Assembly: GCA_017999645.1 (NCBI GenBank)
Contig: JAGNLJ010000003.1
Coordinates: 124,001 to 188,000 of the forward strand
Origin: Alphaproteobacteria bacterium
GTDB taxonomy: Bacteria; Pseudomonadota; Alphaproteobacteria; Micavibrionales; Micavibrionaceae
Length of the DNA: 64,000 nucleotides
Direction of reading: 5' to 3'
In this document: positions 1-8,604 of the stretch, in pieces
Position numbering within the stretch: the stretch's first letter is position 1
How the letters are laid out: each line of letters opens with the position of its first letter
The notes under the pieces: model-generated
The model's input: only the letters and a program-made list of their open reading frames with translations
Databases searched by the model: none
Told to the model about the DNA's origin: nothing
Made by a program: the position numbers and the translations under genes

Positions 1-545
1 CCAATCACGCCGCCGCCAATAACAATCATCGTCTCCGGCACTTTTTCCAGCGCCAGCGCGCCGGTGGAGGAAACGATTTTCTTCTCGTCGATCTCGATGC
101 CGGGCAGCGAGATAACATCCGAGCCCGTTGCGATCACGATATTGTCGCAATCATAAACCGTCCCGGCGACTTTCACTTTGCCGGCCGAAACGATCTCACC
201 CGCGCCTTTCAGATGGGTGATTTTGTTTTTCTTGAAGAGGAATTCAATACCCTTGGTGTTTGAATTCACCACCTCGTCCTTGAACGCCATCATTTTTTTG
301 AGGTTGACCGAAACGCGCCCCACTTCGACGCCCATATCGGCAAAATGATGTTCGGCGGATTCGAATTTTTCCGACGCACTCAGCAGCGCCTTCGAGGGGA
401 TACAGCCGATATTCAGGCACGTGCCGCCGAGCGTCTCGCGCTTTTCGGCCACAGCCACCTTCATCCCCAGCTGGGCGCAGCGAATGGCGCACACATAACC
501 GCCGGGACCGGCCCCGATCACGATGACATCGAATTTTTCTGACAT
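1..545 (-). CDS. lpdA: Dihydrolipoamide dehydrogenase (E3), N-terminal part
   Basis: FAD-dependent E3 subunit that reoxidises the dihydrolipoyl group of 2-oxoacid dehydrogenase complexes with NAD+. The frame starts at the ATG complementary to 543-545 and runs off the left edge, so only about 181 N-terminal residues are present. Visible are the FAD-binding [11 protein letters not shown] at the start, the redox-active disulfide motif [16 protein letters not shown], the ATGSD element, and IGGGVIG, the start of the NAD domain. It is the last gene of the minus-strand suc/lpd series, but a LOG-domain gene, a deaminase and a small ORF separate it from sucB. The reading of these motifs is direct; assignment to the 2-oxoglutarate dehydrogenase complex rather than pyruvate dehydrogenase is inferred from context. 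Confidence 0.95.
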   Translation of the reverse strand, partial: MSEKFDVIVIGAGPGGYVCAIRCAQLGMKVAVAEKRETLGGTCLNIGCIPSKALLSASEKFESAEHHFADMGVEVGRVSVNLKKMMAFKDEVVNSNTKGIEFLFKKNKITHLKGAGEIVSAGKVKVAGTVYDCDNIVIATGSDVISLPGIEIDEKKIVSSTGALALEKVPETMIVIGGGVI

Positions 546-633
546 GATTTTCCCGCTGAAAGAGGAGTTTAAAGGCCCTTCTTATTTAGCGCAAACGGGG
601 CCCTCAGGCAATATGCGGAAAAGCTATATAAGG

Positions 634-2853
634 CTATATATTGTACTCGGGCGGCATGGCAGCTGCTTGCGCATAATAGGACTTATGAAGATTTATAGCC
701 TCAAATTTCGCGCCTTCCATATCCGGCACAACGATCAGATGCTCCCTGAGGGGTTTCGGGCAAATCGCCAGCCAAGGATCCATAAGCCTTACCGAGCGGT
801 CGGAAGCGCCCGGCTGGCGCGGATTCACGATGATCATTTTCTTATCATGCACGAGAGGGTCATTGGCCACGACCAACCTGAGGAAACGCGTGATTTCCTG
901 GAAAGTGCCGGGTCCGCCTACGGTCGCGATAATGACATGCGAGCGGAACAGATTGCGCATACGCCTGTCGAAATCGGGCTCAACCTTCAGAAGCCTATTG
1001 ACCAGTCGTCCGCTCGCGGCCTGCCTCTTCAAATCCGGAAGATCAAGACACGCCCCTTCAAATTGCATCGTTCGCGGCATCTGGATTGCCGACAAATGAG
1101 CGCGCCATGCAACATTCGGCCTCTCTTCCATCCATTGCAACGCGCCGTCGGCACCGGCCCCCATGATGCCATAGCATCCGCCGCCGGTGCGGAAATGCCA
1201 CCCTTTTGAGACCACCCAATATCCGAAATCAAAGGCCTCATCCGTATAGGCCGCAACGCGCGTAGTGCCTGAGCCAAGTAGTGTGACCTCGAACATGTTT
1301 GTTGCATCGGATCCGAATGCTTCGGCTTTATATTGCTCAAGAGACACTTTTCTGCGGATTTTCTCCATCTGCGCCTTCAGGAACGGCGCAAGCGCAGGAT
1401 CATCCGGCTCGAAAGAATCGTAAATGAAGCGCTGCTCCTGCTTCATCATTCCCTTTTCATAGAAAAAGCGCAGCAACAACATGTGCTTCAGCCACGGATC
1501 CGCCGCCGGATTTATATCCTGCAGAAAATCAATGAAATAGTTTTCGACATTAGGATCATTCCAGTCCAGATCGCCGTTCTGCTTACCTCTGTAAGTAATC
1601 GCTCTTTTCCTGTTCAGGATCGCCCAGGGCGTATTTTCAAATGCCGGAGCGCGCACCTGTTTGTTAACGGCAAGACTGAAAAAAAGATCGGAAATATCGG
1701 GGAAAAAATGGTCCCAGTTGTTTGTAATCACCGCGTCATGAGGCCCGAGAATAACGGCATCAGCTTCCGACGTAAGCGTTTCATAAACGCCATGCTGCAT
1801 GGAATCATAAGACCGGGTATTTTCCTGCCAGTCCCCAAGCATCGAATTTCCGCTTTTTTCACGGACATGGCCTTTGAGAATATTATGCTGCGTGACAAAA
1901 CTATAAGACGGTTTTTTAAAAGCCGCGACATTGAACCCGTTTATATGGACGCTGGTTTTTGCCGGAATTTGCGCATGCTTCATGAATTCACGCAGCGCGG
2001 CGGCCTCGCCGCTGTAATGCGTCATGTAGGTTTCCTCATATTCCGCGCGCGTTTTCGCCCGGTATATATCCGGCACGGCGTCATCGTCGGCTTGCGTGAA
2101 ATGGAAGGACGTCAGCACCTCATCGTCAAAAGGCACTGGAACGGTGATGAATTTAATGGGAGCAGCGGCCTCGAAGGAAAAAAACTGAATATCCTCGCGG
2201 CGCGGCATCAGTTTGAAAAATAAATATGTCTGGTGATCGTAGCCGGTAAGATCGACTGTTTCGCCCGCCTTTTCTTTTCTGCGTTTCATCGCATCGAGCG
2301 CAGAGAAGAAACGAATAAAACCGCCCTGCGCATCAACAACCGGGGAAAATTCAACGCCTGGCCATGGGCCTTTCCCGCGCTCGGACAGGCAATCTGCAAA
2401 TTCCGGCTCGAGCGAATAATCCGTATTGAAATAAGCGCCGCAATCATTCACGCAATGAATGTTTTTTTCCGGGTCGTATCCATGCCTGCGCATATTGGCG
2501 GCGACATTTTGATAGCCAAGATCTTCCACGCGGTTAAGAAGAGCCTCTGCTTTTTCATAGGCGTTGCCGATAAAGCTTTCGCTCTTTTCATCTGCGGCAA
2601 GAAACCAGTGCACGACGGGAATGGGATCACGTATTTCGATATCGGCATTGAGCCCGGTGAATATTTTTTCTGCAACAAACGATTTTTTGGGCTGGGTTGA
2701 GGTGTAAGACACGGACCCGCCCGGACCCAGCACCAGCCCGGAATGTTCGCGCGTCAGCTCCGTCCCCATCAGGTCGGTGTATAAAGGTCTCCTTTGAGCC
2801 TCAAGCAGATGCTCCAGAGTCCATACGCGGGAGAGTAATTTCATTTCAGGCAT
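634..2853 (-). CDS. Large protein with C-terminal LOG/SLOG nucleotide-processing domain
   Basis: A 739-residue protein. Residues about 520-739 look like the LOG (lysine decarboxylase-like, SLOG superfamily) Rossmann fold: GGGCYGIMGAGADGA near residue 557, an arginine-containing RRMRN helix near 631-635, and GGPGTFQEI near 647. These match the nucleotide-binding and catalytic signatures of LOG and PpnN enzymes, which split nucleoside 5-prime monophosphates into base and ribose 5-phosphate. The N-terminal 500 residues match no family I recognise and contain scattered Cys and aromatic-rich segments. The order differs from PpnN, where the LOG core is central. The gene is divergent from a deaminase gene, with 137 bases between the likely starts, which suggests a shared control region and a joint role in nucleotide metabolism. 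That function is inference; the LOG signature is seen directly. Confidence 0.7.
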   Translation of the reverse strand: MPEMKLLSRVWTLEHLLEAQRRPLYTDLMGTELTREHSGLVLGPGGSVSYTSTQPKKSFVAEKIFTGLNADIEIRDPIPVVHWFLAADEKSESFIGNAYEKAEALLNRVEDLGYQNVAANMRRHGYDPEKNIHCVNDCGAYFNTDYSLEPEFADCLSERGKGPWPGVEFSPVVDAQGGFIRFFSALDAMKRRKEKAGETVDLTGYDHQTYLFFKLMPRREDIQFFSFEAAAPIKFITVPVPFDDEVLTSFHFTQADDDAVPDIYRAKTRAEYEETYMTHYSGEAAALREFMKHAQIPAKTSVHINGFNVAAFKKPSYSFVTQHNILKGHVREKSGNSMLGDWQENTRSYDSMQHGVYETLTSEADAVILGPHDAVITNNWDHFFPDISDLFFSLAVNKQVRAPAFENTPWAILNRKRAITYRGKQNGDLDWNDPNVENYFIDFLQDINPAADPWLKHMLLLRFFYEKGMMKQEQRFIYDSFEPDDPALAPFLKAQMEKIRRKVSLEQYKAEAFGSDATNMFEVTLLGSGTTRVAAYTDEAFDFGYWVVSKGWHFRTGGGCYGIMGAGADGALQWMEERPNVAWRAHLSAIQMPRTMQFEGACLDLPDLKRQAASGRLVNRLLKVEPDFDRRMRNLFRSHVIIATVGGPGTFQEITRFLRLVVANDPLVHDKKMIIVNPRQPGASDRSVRLMDPWLAICPKPLREHLIVVPDMEGAKFEAINLHKSYYAQAAAMPPEYNI

Positions 2854-2990
2854 GATGACGCCGCTCTACTCCGATAATTTTCTTATGAGTTTTGTCTTAT
2901 AGACACACTTATGAAAATGCAATGTTTTTTTACCATTTGGCTTTATATGTTATTGATTAAAGGGTGAATTCCCGCCCGAAAGGCCCAGTA

Positions 2991-3938
2991 ATGGACTATT
3001 CCGAATATGAATTGATGCAGAAGGCCGTCGATATCGTCCGCACCAGCGAGCACCCGACGAACAAGGTGGCAGCAGTACTAGCTTATGATTATGTGGGGGA
3101 ACCCTCTTATACTTTGTCTTCGACAAATTACTGGCCCGAAGCCATTGCACAAAAAATCGGGCGGGAAACTCGGATCGGCAATGCCAGCGGCACGGTGCAC
3201 GCGGAAACCGCTTGCCTGCTACATGCTTCACACACAAATGGCACGTCCCTCTATGTCACCGATGTGCCCTGCCCGAATTGCGTCAAGAATATGGCCGAGG
3301 CCGGTGTGCGTGCTCTCTATATCGATCATAAAGGTTTCACAAAAGATTTCGCCCTGCGGCGCGGCGGGCATTTCGAAAACATGTCACTGCGCATCTGCGA
3401 AAAAGCGGGCATCGCCGTTTACAAAATTTTCCGCAAGGAAAAACGCATTGAAAAAATATTGGAAATTCCGAAAGGATTCAGCCCTGTCATTGAAAAACCA
3501 TCCTGCATCACTCTGATAATGGAAAAATCGTCACGGAAGAAATTTCTTGAGTTGGTTGAAGAGGAAGAAAAATTCTATGAAGGCCAGCCTTTTGCGATGG
3601 CGCTTGAAAAAATATGGGACAGGGGTCATATGATCTCTGCCGTGGCCCACCCCTGCCCCGGCTACACGTCCGAGACAGTTGAGCAGGCAAATGAAAAATA
3701 CAGCATCATTCTCCAGCCGATGACACGCGTAATTCTAAAAGCAAAACGCCATTGTCTCGGCATCGACCCTGATTACGTGTATTCCAGCCAGGTGCCGACC
3801 GCGCGCGAGTTGGTCGATATGGTCGGCATGGGGCTGACAAAACTCACCATCGGCGACCGGACAAAGTGCCGCGATGCAGGTGGCGTTGAGGCGCTGGAAC
3901 AGCTCATAAATGCAGAAATTATAGAACTTTTGGTATAA
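2991..3938 (+). CDS. Cytidine/deoxycytidylate deaminase-like protein with second degenerate domain
   Basis: About 315 residues from the ATG at 2991, which has an AAAGG ribosome site eight bases upstream. An in-frame GTG at 2964 would add nine residues. The N-terminal domain has the zinc-binding deaminase signature HAE (residues 70-72) and PCPNC (93-97), with spacing typical of the dCMP deaminase/ComE-like group. Residues about 185-315 could be a second deaminase-like fold without a zinc site: the segment VAHPCPGY has no HAE, and VPTARELV stands where a PCxxC helix would be. The substrate cannot be read from sequence. It is divergent from the LOG-domain gene and upstream of a small hypothetical gene. 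Zinc-dependent deaminase chemistry is likely; a free nucleotide substrate is inferred from the LOG neighbour. Confidence 0.75.
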   Translation: MDYSEYELMQKAVDIVRTSEHPTNKVAAVLAYDYVGEPSYTLSSTNYWPEAIAQKIGRETRIGNASGTVHAETACLLHASHTNGTSLYVTDVPCPNCVKNMAEAGVRALYIDHKGFTKDFALRRGGHFENMSLRICEKAGIAVYKIFRKEKRIEKILEIPKGFSPVIEKPSCITLIMEKSSRKKFLELVEEEEKFYEGQPFAMALEKIWDRGHMISAVAHPCPGYTSETVEQANEKYSIILQPMTRVILKAKRHCLGIDPDYVYSSQVPTARELVDMVGMGLTKLTIGDRTKCRDAGGVEALEQLINAEIIELLV

Positions 3939-3953
3939 TTTAGTAATTTTTAA

Positions 3954-3982
3954 TTGACGTATTTACTCTTCCTGTCTTAATA
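3954..3982 (+). promoter_or_regulatory. Candidate sigma70 promoter for the 185-residue gene
   Basis: TTGACG at 3954-3959 and TTAATA at 3977-3982 are separated by 17 bases, close to the sigma70 consensus. They lie in the AT-rich gap between the deaminase stop (3938) and the ATG at 4032, and a GAGGG ribosome site precedes that ATG. A start site near 3990 would give a short leader. No experimental support. Confidence 0.5.
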
Positions 3983-4031
3983 TTTCCCCTGAATAAACGA
4001 ACGCGAAATTTTATTACCCGAGGGAAAAACC

Positions 4032-4589
4032 ATGAGCAAAAAAAAGAACGAGCAAAAACCCCCGACAATCTTAACGGATTTTTTAAATGGTGCAGGACAA
4101 GTAAAAATTACAAGAAGAATTAAAAATATGATGTTTAAAGAAAACGAGGATTTCGTTACGCTGAGAGCACTCATATTTTCAGAAATTATAGACGGTATAA
4201 AAGCCGGCACACCATACGAAGGGGAGCTTAAGCCCCAACTTAAAGAAACAATCGGTGAAATCAGGAGATTTATTAAATCTAACGATTTTAGAACCCTGGA
4301 TACCAGGGATGCTTTTGAAGGATTACTGAGCAAAACCTGCGAACTGGCGCTTTTGGCAACCAGCAAAAAAAATATTAGCGTTGAAGACGCGGAAGACCTG
4401 GCTCAGACTCTTTCCAGCGCAGCCAAAGACATGAAACACAGCGATCCGTTTCGTGAGATTATATTAAGCTTCGTCCAGGCAGTAGTGTCAAAAGCCGAGT
4501 GGGCTAGACATCCAGCAGCAGGCGCTGCGGATCCTCAATCGCATCCTTCACTCGAACCAGAAAGCTTACTGCCTCCCGGCCATCAATGA
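4032..4589 (+). CDS. Hypothetical helical protein, 3-prime end overlapping sucB
   Basis: A 185-residue protein with a lysine-rich start (MSKKKNEQK), no signal peptide and no membrane segment. It is predicted mostly helical and matches no family I recognise. A GAGGG ribosome site and a good promoter (3954-3982) support expression. The last 86 bases are antisense to the end of sucB. The terminal 30 or so residues (from about AEWARHP) are rich in Pro, Ala and Ser, unlike the charged helical body, as expected if the ancestral stop was lost and translation now runs through the complement of sucB. The gene lies in the intercalated segment between sucB and lpd. Confidence 0.7.
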   Translation: MSKKKNEQKPPTILTDFLNGAGQVKITRRIKNMMFKENEDFVTLRALIFSEIIDGIKAGTPYEGELKPQLKETIGEIRRFIKSNDFRTLDTRDAFEGLLSKTCELALLATSKKNISVEDAEDLAQTLSSAAKDMKHSDPFREIILSFVQAVVSKAEWARHPAAGAADPQSHPSLEPESLLPPGHQ

Positions 4590-5781
4590 TGCGGTGATCG
4601 TAGGAGTGCGCCAGGTACATCATCGGGCGCGCTTCGATCTTGCCGTCTTTCGTGACCATCGGGCGCTGCTGGATTTTATGCATACCGAGAATACCTGATT
4701 GCGGCGTGTTCAGGATCGGCGTCGAGAGCAGCGAGCCGAAAACGCCGCCGTTTGTAATCGTAAACGTGCCGCCGCTCATTTCTTCCATCTTTAATTTCCC
4801 ATCGCGGGCGCGAACCCCAAGATCCATGATCGCCTTCTCGATTTCCGCCATCGACAGCTCATCTGCATTGCGCAGAACGGGAACGACCAGCCCCTGCGGC
4901 GTCGAAACGGCCACACCGATATCGTAGTAATTCTTGTAAATAATGTCCTCGCCGTCGATTTCGGCATTCACAGACGGGAATTCCTTCAGCGCCTGGATCG
5001 CCGCGCGCACGAAGAACGACATGAAACCGAGCTTCACGCCGTGTTTCTTCTCGAACACGTCTTTATATTCATTGCGGAGCGCCATCACCGGGCCCATATC
5101 GGCTTCGTTGAAGGTCGTGAGCATCGCGGCGGTGTTCTGCGCTTCTTTCAGACGGCGGGCGATCACCTGGCGCAGTTTCGTCATGCGCACGCGCTCCTCG
5201 CGGGCGCCGGTTTCACGCGGCGCTGTTTTCTTGGGCGCCTGTGTTGCGGGCGACGTCATAGGGTTCGGTGCGCTGCCTTTCGCGGCAACGAATTTCTCGA
5301 CATCTTCCTTACTGACGCGGCCATCGCGGCCCGAAGGCTGGATCTGCGACGCGTCTAAATTGTTATCAGCCAGCATCTTGCGCACGGCAGGCGAGAGCTT
5401 CATGTCTTCATTCGCGGGCTGTTGCTTGGGGGCTTCTTGTCTTGCAGGAACTGGCGCAGGCGCAGCGACAGGCGCGGCGGCTTTAGGCGCTTCCTGTTTC
5501 GGTGCGGGCGCAGGCGCGGGAGCAGCGGTAGGTTTCGCGGCATCATTTGCGGCGGACAATTCACCGAGAATAGCACCGACGCCGACATTCTGGCCTTCGC
5601 CGACGATGATCTTGGAAATTACGCCATCAGATGGCGCATTAACCTCGAGAGTAACCTTGTCGGTCTCAAGCTCGACGATCGGCTCGTCCCGCTTCACGGT
5701 TTCGCCCTCTTTTTTCAGCCATTGCGCGACGGTGGCTTCGGTAACGGATTCTCCAAGGACGGGGACGAGGATCTGGGTCAT
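4504..5781 (-). CDS. sucB: 2-oxoglutarate dehydrogenase E2, dihydrolipoyl succinyltransferase
   Basis: 425 residues, the usual length for the E2 core of the 2-oxoglutarate dehydrogenase complex, which transfers the succinyl group from lipoamide to CoA. The single N-terminal lipoyl domain carries the modified lysine in ETDKVTLEV (Lys42). An Ala/Pro-rich linker spans about 81-122, the peripheral subunit-binding domain ([11 protein letters not shown]) about 130-163, and the catalytic domain ends with the active-site motif [13 protein letters not shown] (His396). The thi operon, a quinone oxidoreductase gene and rimK separate it from its partner sucA. Its stop codon lies inside the converging 185-residue gene. 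Confidence 0.97.
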   Translation of the reverse strand: MTQILVPVLGESVTEATVAQWLKKEGETVKRDEPIVELETDKVTLEVNAPSDGVISKIIVGEGQNVGVGAILGELSAANDAAKPTAAPAPAPAPKQEAPKAAAPVAAPAPVPARQEAPKQQPANEDMKLSPAVRKMLADNNLDASQIQPSGRDGRVSKEDVEKFVAAKGSAPNPMTSPATQAPKKTAPRETGAREERVRMTKLRQVIARRLKEAQNTAAMLTTFNEADMGPVMALRNEYKDVFEKKHGVKLGFMSFFVRAAIQALKEFPSVNAEIDGEDIIYKNYYDIGVAVSTPQGLVVPVLRNADELSMAEIEKAIMDLGVRARDGKLKMEEMSGGTFTITNGGVFGSLLSTPILNTPQSGILGMHKIQQRPMVTKDGKIEARPMMYLAHSYDHRIIDGREAVSFLVRVKDAIEDPQRLLLDV

Positions 5782-5849
5782 GTTTGTGCCTGTATTTATT
5801 GAATTAGTTGCCTTCCTTAAATACCCCTCGCCGGGGCGAAAGGCAAGGG

Positions 5850-6797
5850 CTAGAAGTGCCGCCAGCCGGTGTTTTTCAGGTCTATTTTACGGCCAGTCTG
5901 GTCCAGAACCCTGACCCCGGCTCTTTTTGTGAATTCGCCGATCTTCACGGGCTTGAGACCCTGCGCCTTCAGGGCCTTCAATAAAGGCGCGGAATGACGA
6001 GGCCGGACGGCCAGCGCGAGCTCGTAATCATCGCCGCCGGTCAACAGTTTTGACGGCTTAAGCCCCACCCGCTTCGCCTTGTCGGAAAAAATCCCCGGCA
6101 CCAGTGAAATCTCCGCACCGCATTTCGACGCTTCGCAGATATGACCAAGATCGGCGACTAACCCGTCCGAAATATCAATCGCGGCGGAGGCGTATTTGCG
6201 AATTGTGGCCACATTTTCCGTACGCGGCATTGGTTTGTAATAGGCATTAATAAAATAACCTTCATAAACCGGTTTGATTTTTTTCTGCAGCATCTGCAGG
6301 CCAATGAACGCATCACCCACAGGGCCGGTAAGAATGACATGATCGCCCGGTTTCGCACTCGAACGGCGCAGGACTTTTCTTGCCGGAACGACTCCGATCG
6401 CCGTAATCGAAACAAACAATCGCCCGCTCGCACCCGATGTATCGCCGCCCGAACAATAAAGTCCGAATTTTTTTTGGTCTTTCAGCAACGCGCCTCTGAA
6501 CGCCGCAAGCCATGTATGTTTCGGTTTTTCAGGAAAAACCAGATTGAGTTGATAACATAAAGGCTCCGCGCCAGAAGCCGCGAGATCGGACAAATTCCGC
6601 CTCAAAACCTTATGCGCAATATCGGCAGGCGATGCGTTGGAAAGAAAATGCACGCCCTCAACGACGCTGTCGCTTGTGATAACGAGATCTTCGCCGGCAC
6701 GGCGCGGCGGCAACACGGCCGTGTCGTCGAGTAATTCATCGCGCCCCATCGTCAGCGGACGAAAATATTTTTTTATGATGCCGAATTCATCCATCAT
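5850..6797 (-). CDS. thiL: Thiamine-monophosphate kinase
   Basis: Phosphorylates thiamine monophosphate to the coenzyme thiamine pyrophosphate, which SucA needs. About 315 residues. N-terminal DDTAVL and [10 protein letters not shown] metal/nucleotide-binding segments, GDTSGA, the [13 protein letters not shown] motif near residue 220 and the GGDDYELAL motif near 260 are characteristic of ThiL. I chose the ATG at 6797, which overlaps the thiD stop as TGATG, rather than the in-frame GTG at 6806. Last gene of the exported-protein/thiE/thiD/thiL minus-strand operon, where every junction overlaps by 1-4 bases, so translational coupling is likely. Confidence 0.95.
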   Translation of the reverse strand: MMDEFGIIKKYFRPLTMGRDELLDDTAVLPPRRAGEDLVITSDSVVEGVHFLSNASPADIAHKVLRRNLSDLAASGAEPLCYQLNLVFPEKPKHTWLAAFRGALLKDQKKFGLYCSGGDTSGASGRLFVSITAIGVVPARKVLRRSSAKPGDHVILTGPVGDAFIGLQMLQKKIKPVYEGYFINAYYKPMPRTENVATIRKYASAAIDISDGLVADLGHICEASKCGAEISLVPGIFSDKAKRVGLKPSKLLTGGDDYELALAVRPRHSAPLLKALKAQGLKPVKIGEFTKRAGVRVLDQTGRKIDLKNTGWRHF

Positions 6798-7588
6798 CAC
6801 TTCCACAATGTGTGGAAATGATGAAGCGGCCCGGCGCCATGCCCGACTTTGAGTTTTTCGGCTTTACGCAACGCACCTGTTACATATCTTTTCGCAGCGC
6901 GCGCGGCTTCATCGACAGGCAGCCCCTTCGCCATATAGACGGCAAGTGCGGAAGACAGCGTACAACCCGTGCCATGGTTATGCTTGGTTTTAACGCGCCT
7001 CTCCTCCAGCGTAATCATCTGCTTGGAATCGGCAAAAACATCCTTCGCCGTCTCGCCTTTCAGATGCCCGCCTTTCAGAAGCACCGCGCGCGCACCGAGT
7101 TTCAATATCTGCTTGGCAAAATATTCCATGTCGCCATCGAATTTTTTTTCCAAAAGAATTTCGGCTTCAGGAATATTCGGCGTAATAACGGACGCCAGCG
7201 GCAGAAGCGCGATTTTCAGGCGGCCTGCGGCTTCATCAGATAACAATACATCGCCGCTCTGCGCGACCATGACCGGGTCGAGAATGATGATAGATGGCTT
7301 GCGTTTCTGCAGCACATCGCCGAGCTGCGTGATCGTGCTCCCACTGCCCGCCATGCCGATTTTTACGGCGTCGACACGAATGTCGTCGAATACCGTTTCC
7401 ACCTGCTTCGCCACGAAATCGGGCGGCAATTCGTGAACGCCTGTAACGCCTTGCGTATTCTGCGCGGTGAGCGCCGTGATCGCCGCCATACCATAAGCGC
7501 CAAGCGCCGCGAAAGTCTTGAGATCGGCCTGTATCCCGGCGCCGCCAGACGGATCCGACCCCGCAATAGACAACACATTCGGAATCAT
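6797..7588 (-). CDS. thiD: Hydroxymethylpyrimidine/phosphomethylpyrimidine kinase
   Basis: 263-residue ribokinase-fold enzyme that phosphorylates HMP and HMP-phosphate for thiamine synthesis. It begins IPNVLSIAGSDPSGGAGIQAD, the usual ThiD N-terminus, and carries the GHLKGETAKDVF segment and the anion-hole motif NHGTGCTLSSALA near the C-terminus. Its start overlaps the thiE stop by four bases (ATGA) and its stop overlaps the thiL ATG. There is no fused thiE domain; the two activities are separate proteins here. Confidence 0.95.
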   Translation of the reverse strand: MIPNVLSIAGSDPSGGAGIQADLKTFAALGAYGMAAITALTAQNTQGVTGVHELPPDFVAKQVETVFDDIRVDAVKIGMAGSGSTITQLGDVLQKRKPSIIILDPVMVAQSGDVLLSDEAAGRLKIALLPLASVITPNIPEAEILLEKKFDGDMEYFAKQILKLGARAVLLKGGHLKGETAKDVFADSKQMITLEERRVKTKHNHGTGCTLSSALAVYMAKGLPVDEAARAAKRYVTGALRKAEKLKVGHGAGPLHHFHTLWK

Positions 7589-8223
7589 GACGCTTTCCTC
7601 AGCCGCGCTGTCGCAACAATACTTGTGAACGCATACGCCGCTTTTTTTGGCTCCGCCGCTTCCGAGACCGAGCGCATCATGGCTACACCAGCCGCACCGG
7701 ATTCAATCACTGCAGCCGCATTGTTCGGCGTGATCCCACCGATGCCGACAACAGGCACCGGCGAAACTTTAACCAGCGCGCGGAATTGCTCGGGGCCAAG
7801 CACGGGCTTTCCCTTCTCGGTTTTCGTCGCGTAAAAAGGCCCGGCCCCCGCATAATCGACCACGCCCGGATCGATCGCCTCGAAATGCTCGCGCGTGAAC
7901 GCCGTCACGCCGACGATTTTTTTCGGCCCCAGAATTCGCCGCGCCTCAGCGGCATACATATCGCCCTGCCCCAAATGCACGCCATCCGCACCGACTTCTT
8001 GCGCAATGTCGACACGGTCGTTGATGAGGAATGGAATATTGAGAATGGAACGCAGCATTCGCGCCTGCTCGAGAAACTCGAGACTGGTGCCGCGCTTGTT
8101 CCGGAGCTGAACCATCGTCACGCCGCCAGCCACCGCGCCGCGCACGACGTCGGACAAATCACGCCCCGAACACAGCGACGGATCGGCGACAAGATAAACG
8201 GAAAGGTCGAAATTCAGGCGCAT
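7585..8223 (-). CDS. thiE: Thiamine-phosphate synthase
   Basis: Joins HMP-pyrophosphate and thiazole phosphate to give thiamine phosphate. 212 residues from the ATG at 8223, the usual ThiE length. A longer upstream reading frame exists, but that part overlaps the preceding gene and does not resemble ThiE. Motifs are VTMVQLRNK (substrate loop), the INDRVDIAQEVGADGVHLGQGD barrel segment, the GPFYATKTEKG diphosphate loop and VVGIGGITPNN. The ATG shares its A with the stop of the upstream exported-protein gene (TAATG). No thiC, thiG or TPP riboswitch motif is visible here, so the thiazole and HMP supply must lie elsewhere. Confidence 0.95.
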   Translation of the reverse strand: MRLNFDLSVYLVADPSLCSGRDLSDVVRGAVAGGVTMVQLRNKRGTSLEFLEQARMLRSILNIPFLINDRVDIAQEVGADGVHLGQGDMYAAEARRILGPKKIVGVTAFTREHFEAIDPGVVDYAGAGPFYATKTEKGKPVLGPEQFRALVKVSPVPVVGIGGITPNNAAAVIESGAAGVAMMRSVSEAAEPKKAAYAFTSIVATARLRKAS

Positions 8224-8525
8224 TATTTCTTTCCCGGCACCGGGCTGTAAACGATGCAGCGGTTGCCGTCGCATGTCGCGGTCGGTTTCGCGCTGGGCTT
8301 CAGCGTATTGCACTCGACATAAACCTTCATCTCGCGCGACCATTCCGCAAAAGATTGTTCCTGCCCCTTGGCAATAGCGCGCCAGTTATTAGCGCAGAAA
8401 TCGGCAACGACGACACAGTCGCTCGCTTTTTTACACATATACATGCCCTCGGGCGCCTGTGCAGCGGCAGCAAACGGAACGAACAGTACGATCAGAAACA
8501 GGATATTTTTCGTGATATTTTTCAT
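8223..8525 (-). CDS. Small exported cysteine-containing protein linked to thiE
   Basis: About 100 residues from the ATG at 8525. It has a typical Sec signal peptide (MKNITKN, a hydrophobic run, then FAAAAQA as a likely cleavage site). The mature part has six cysteines, spaced as if for three disulfides in the periplasm, including KKASDCVV, ADFCANN and CDGNRCIVY. I do not recognise the family. Its stop overlaps the thiE start by one base, so it is the first gene of a four-gene thiamine operon. A role in thiamine uptake is only a guess from position. The in-frame upstream codons of the longer frame would put charged sequence before the signal peptide, so the shorter start is preferred. Confidence 0.65.
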   Translation of the reverse strand: MKNITKNILFLIVLFVPFAAAAQAPEGMYMCKKASDCVVVADFCANNWRAIAKGQEQSFAEWSREMKVYVECNTLKPSAKPTATCDGNRCIVYSPVPGKK

Positions 8526-8604
8526 GACAAAACCCTCGATGATTGAATTAAGGTCCGCAGATAATATATGGTTTGAAGGGGAAAAACAAAGAAGGTCTTG
8601 CCGC

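Noticed and set aside
1333..2223. Plus-strand open frame of 296 codons inside the LOG-domain gene
   Set aside because: It is antisense to a gene with clear LOG motifs and its product has no recognisable domain.
4943..5914. Long plus-strand frame across sucB and the end of thiL
   Set aside because: It is the complement of well-defined sucB and thiL coding sequence; the Ser/Ala-rich product is a typical shadow.
8526..8604. TPP riboswitch upstream of the thiamine operon
   Set aside because: The 79-base gap is too short and lacks the CTGAGA core and the paired helices.
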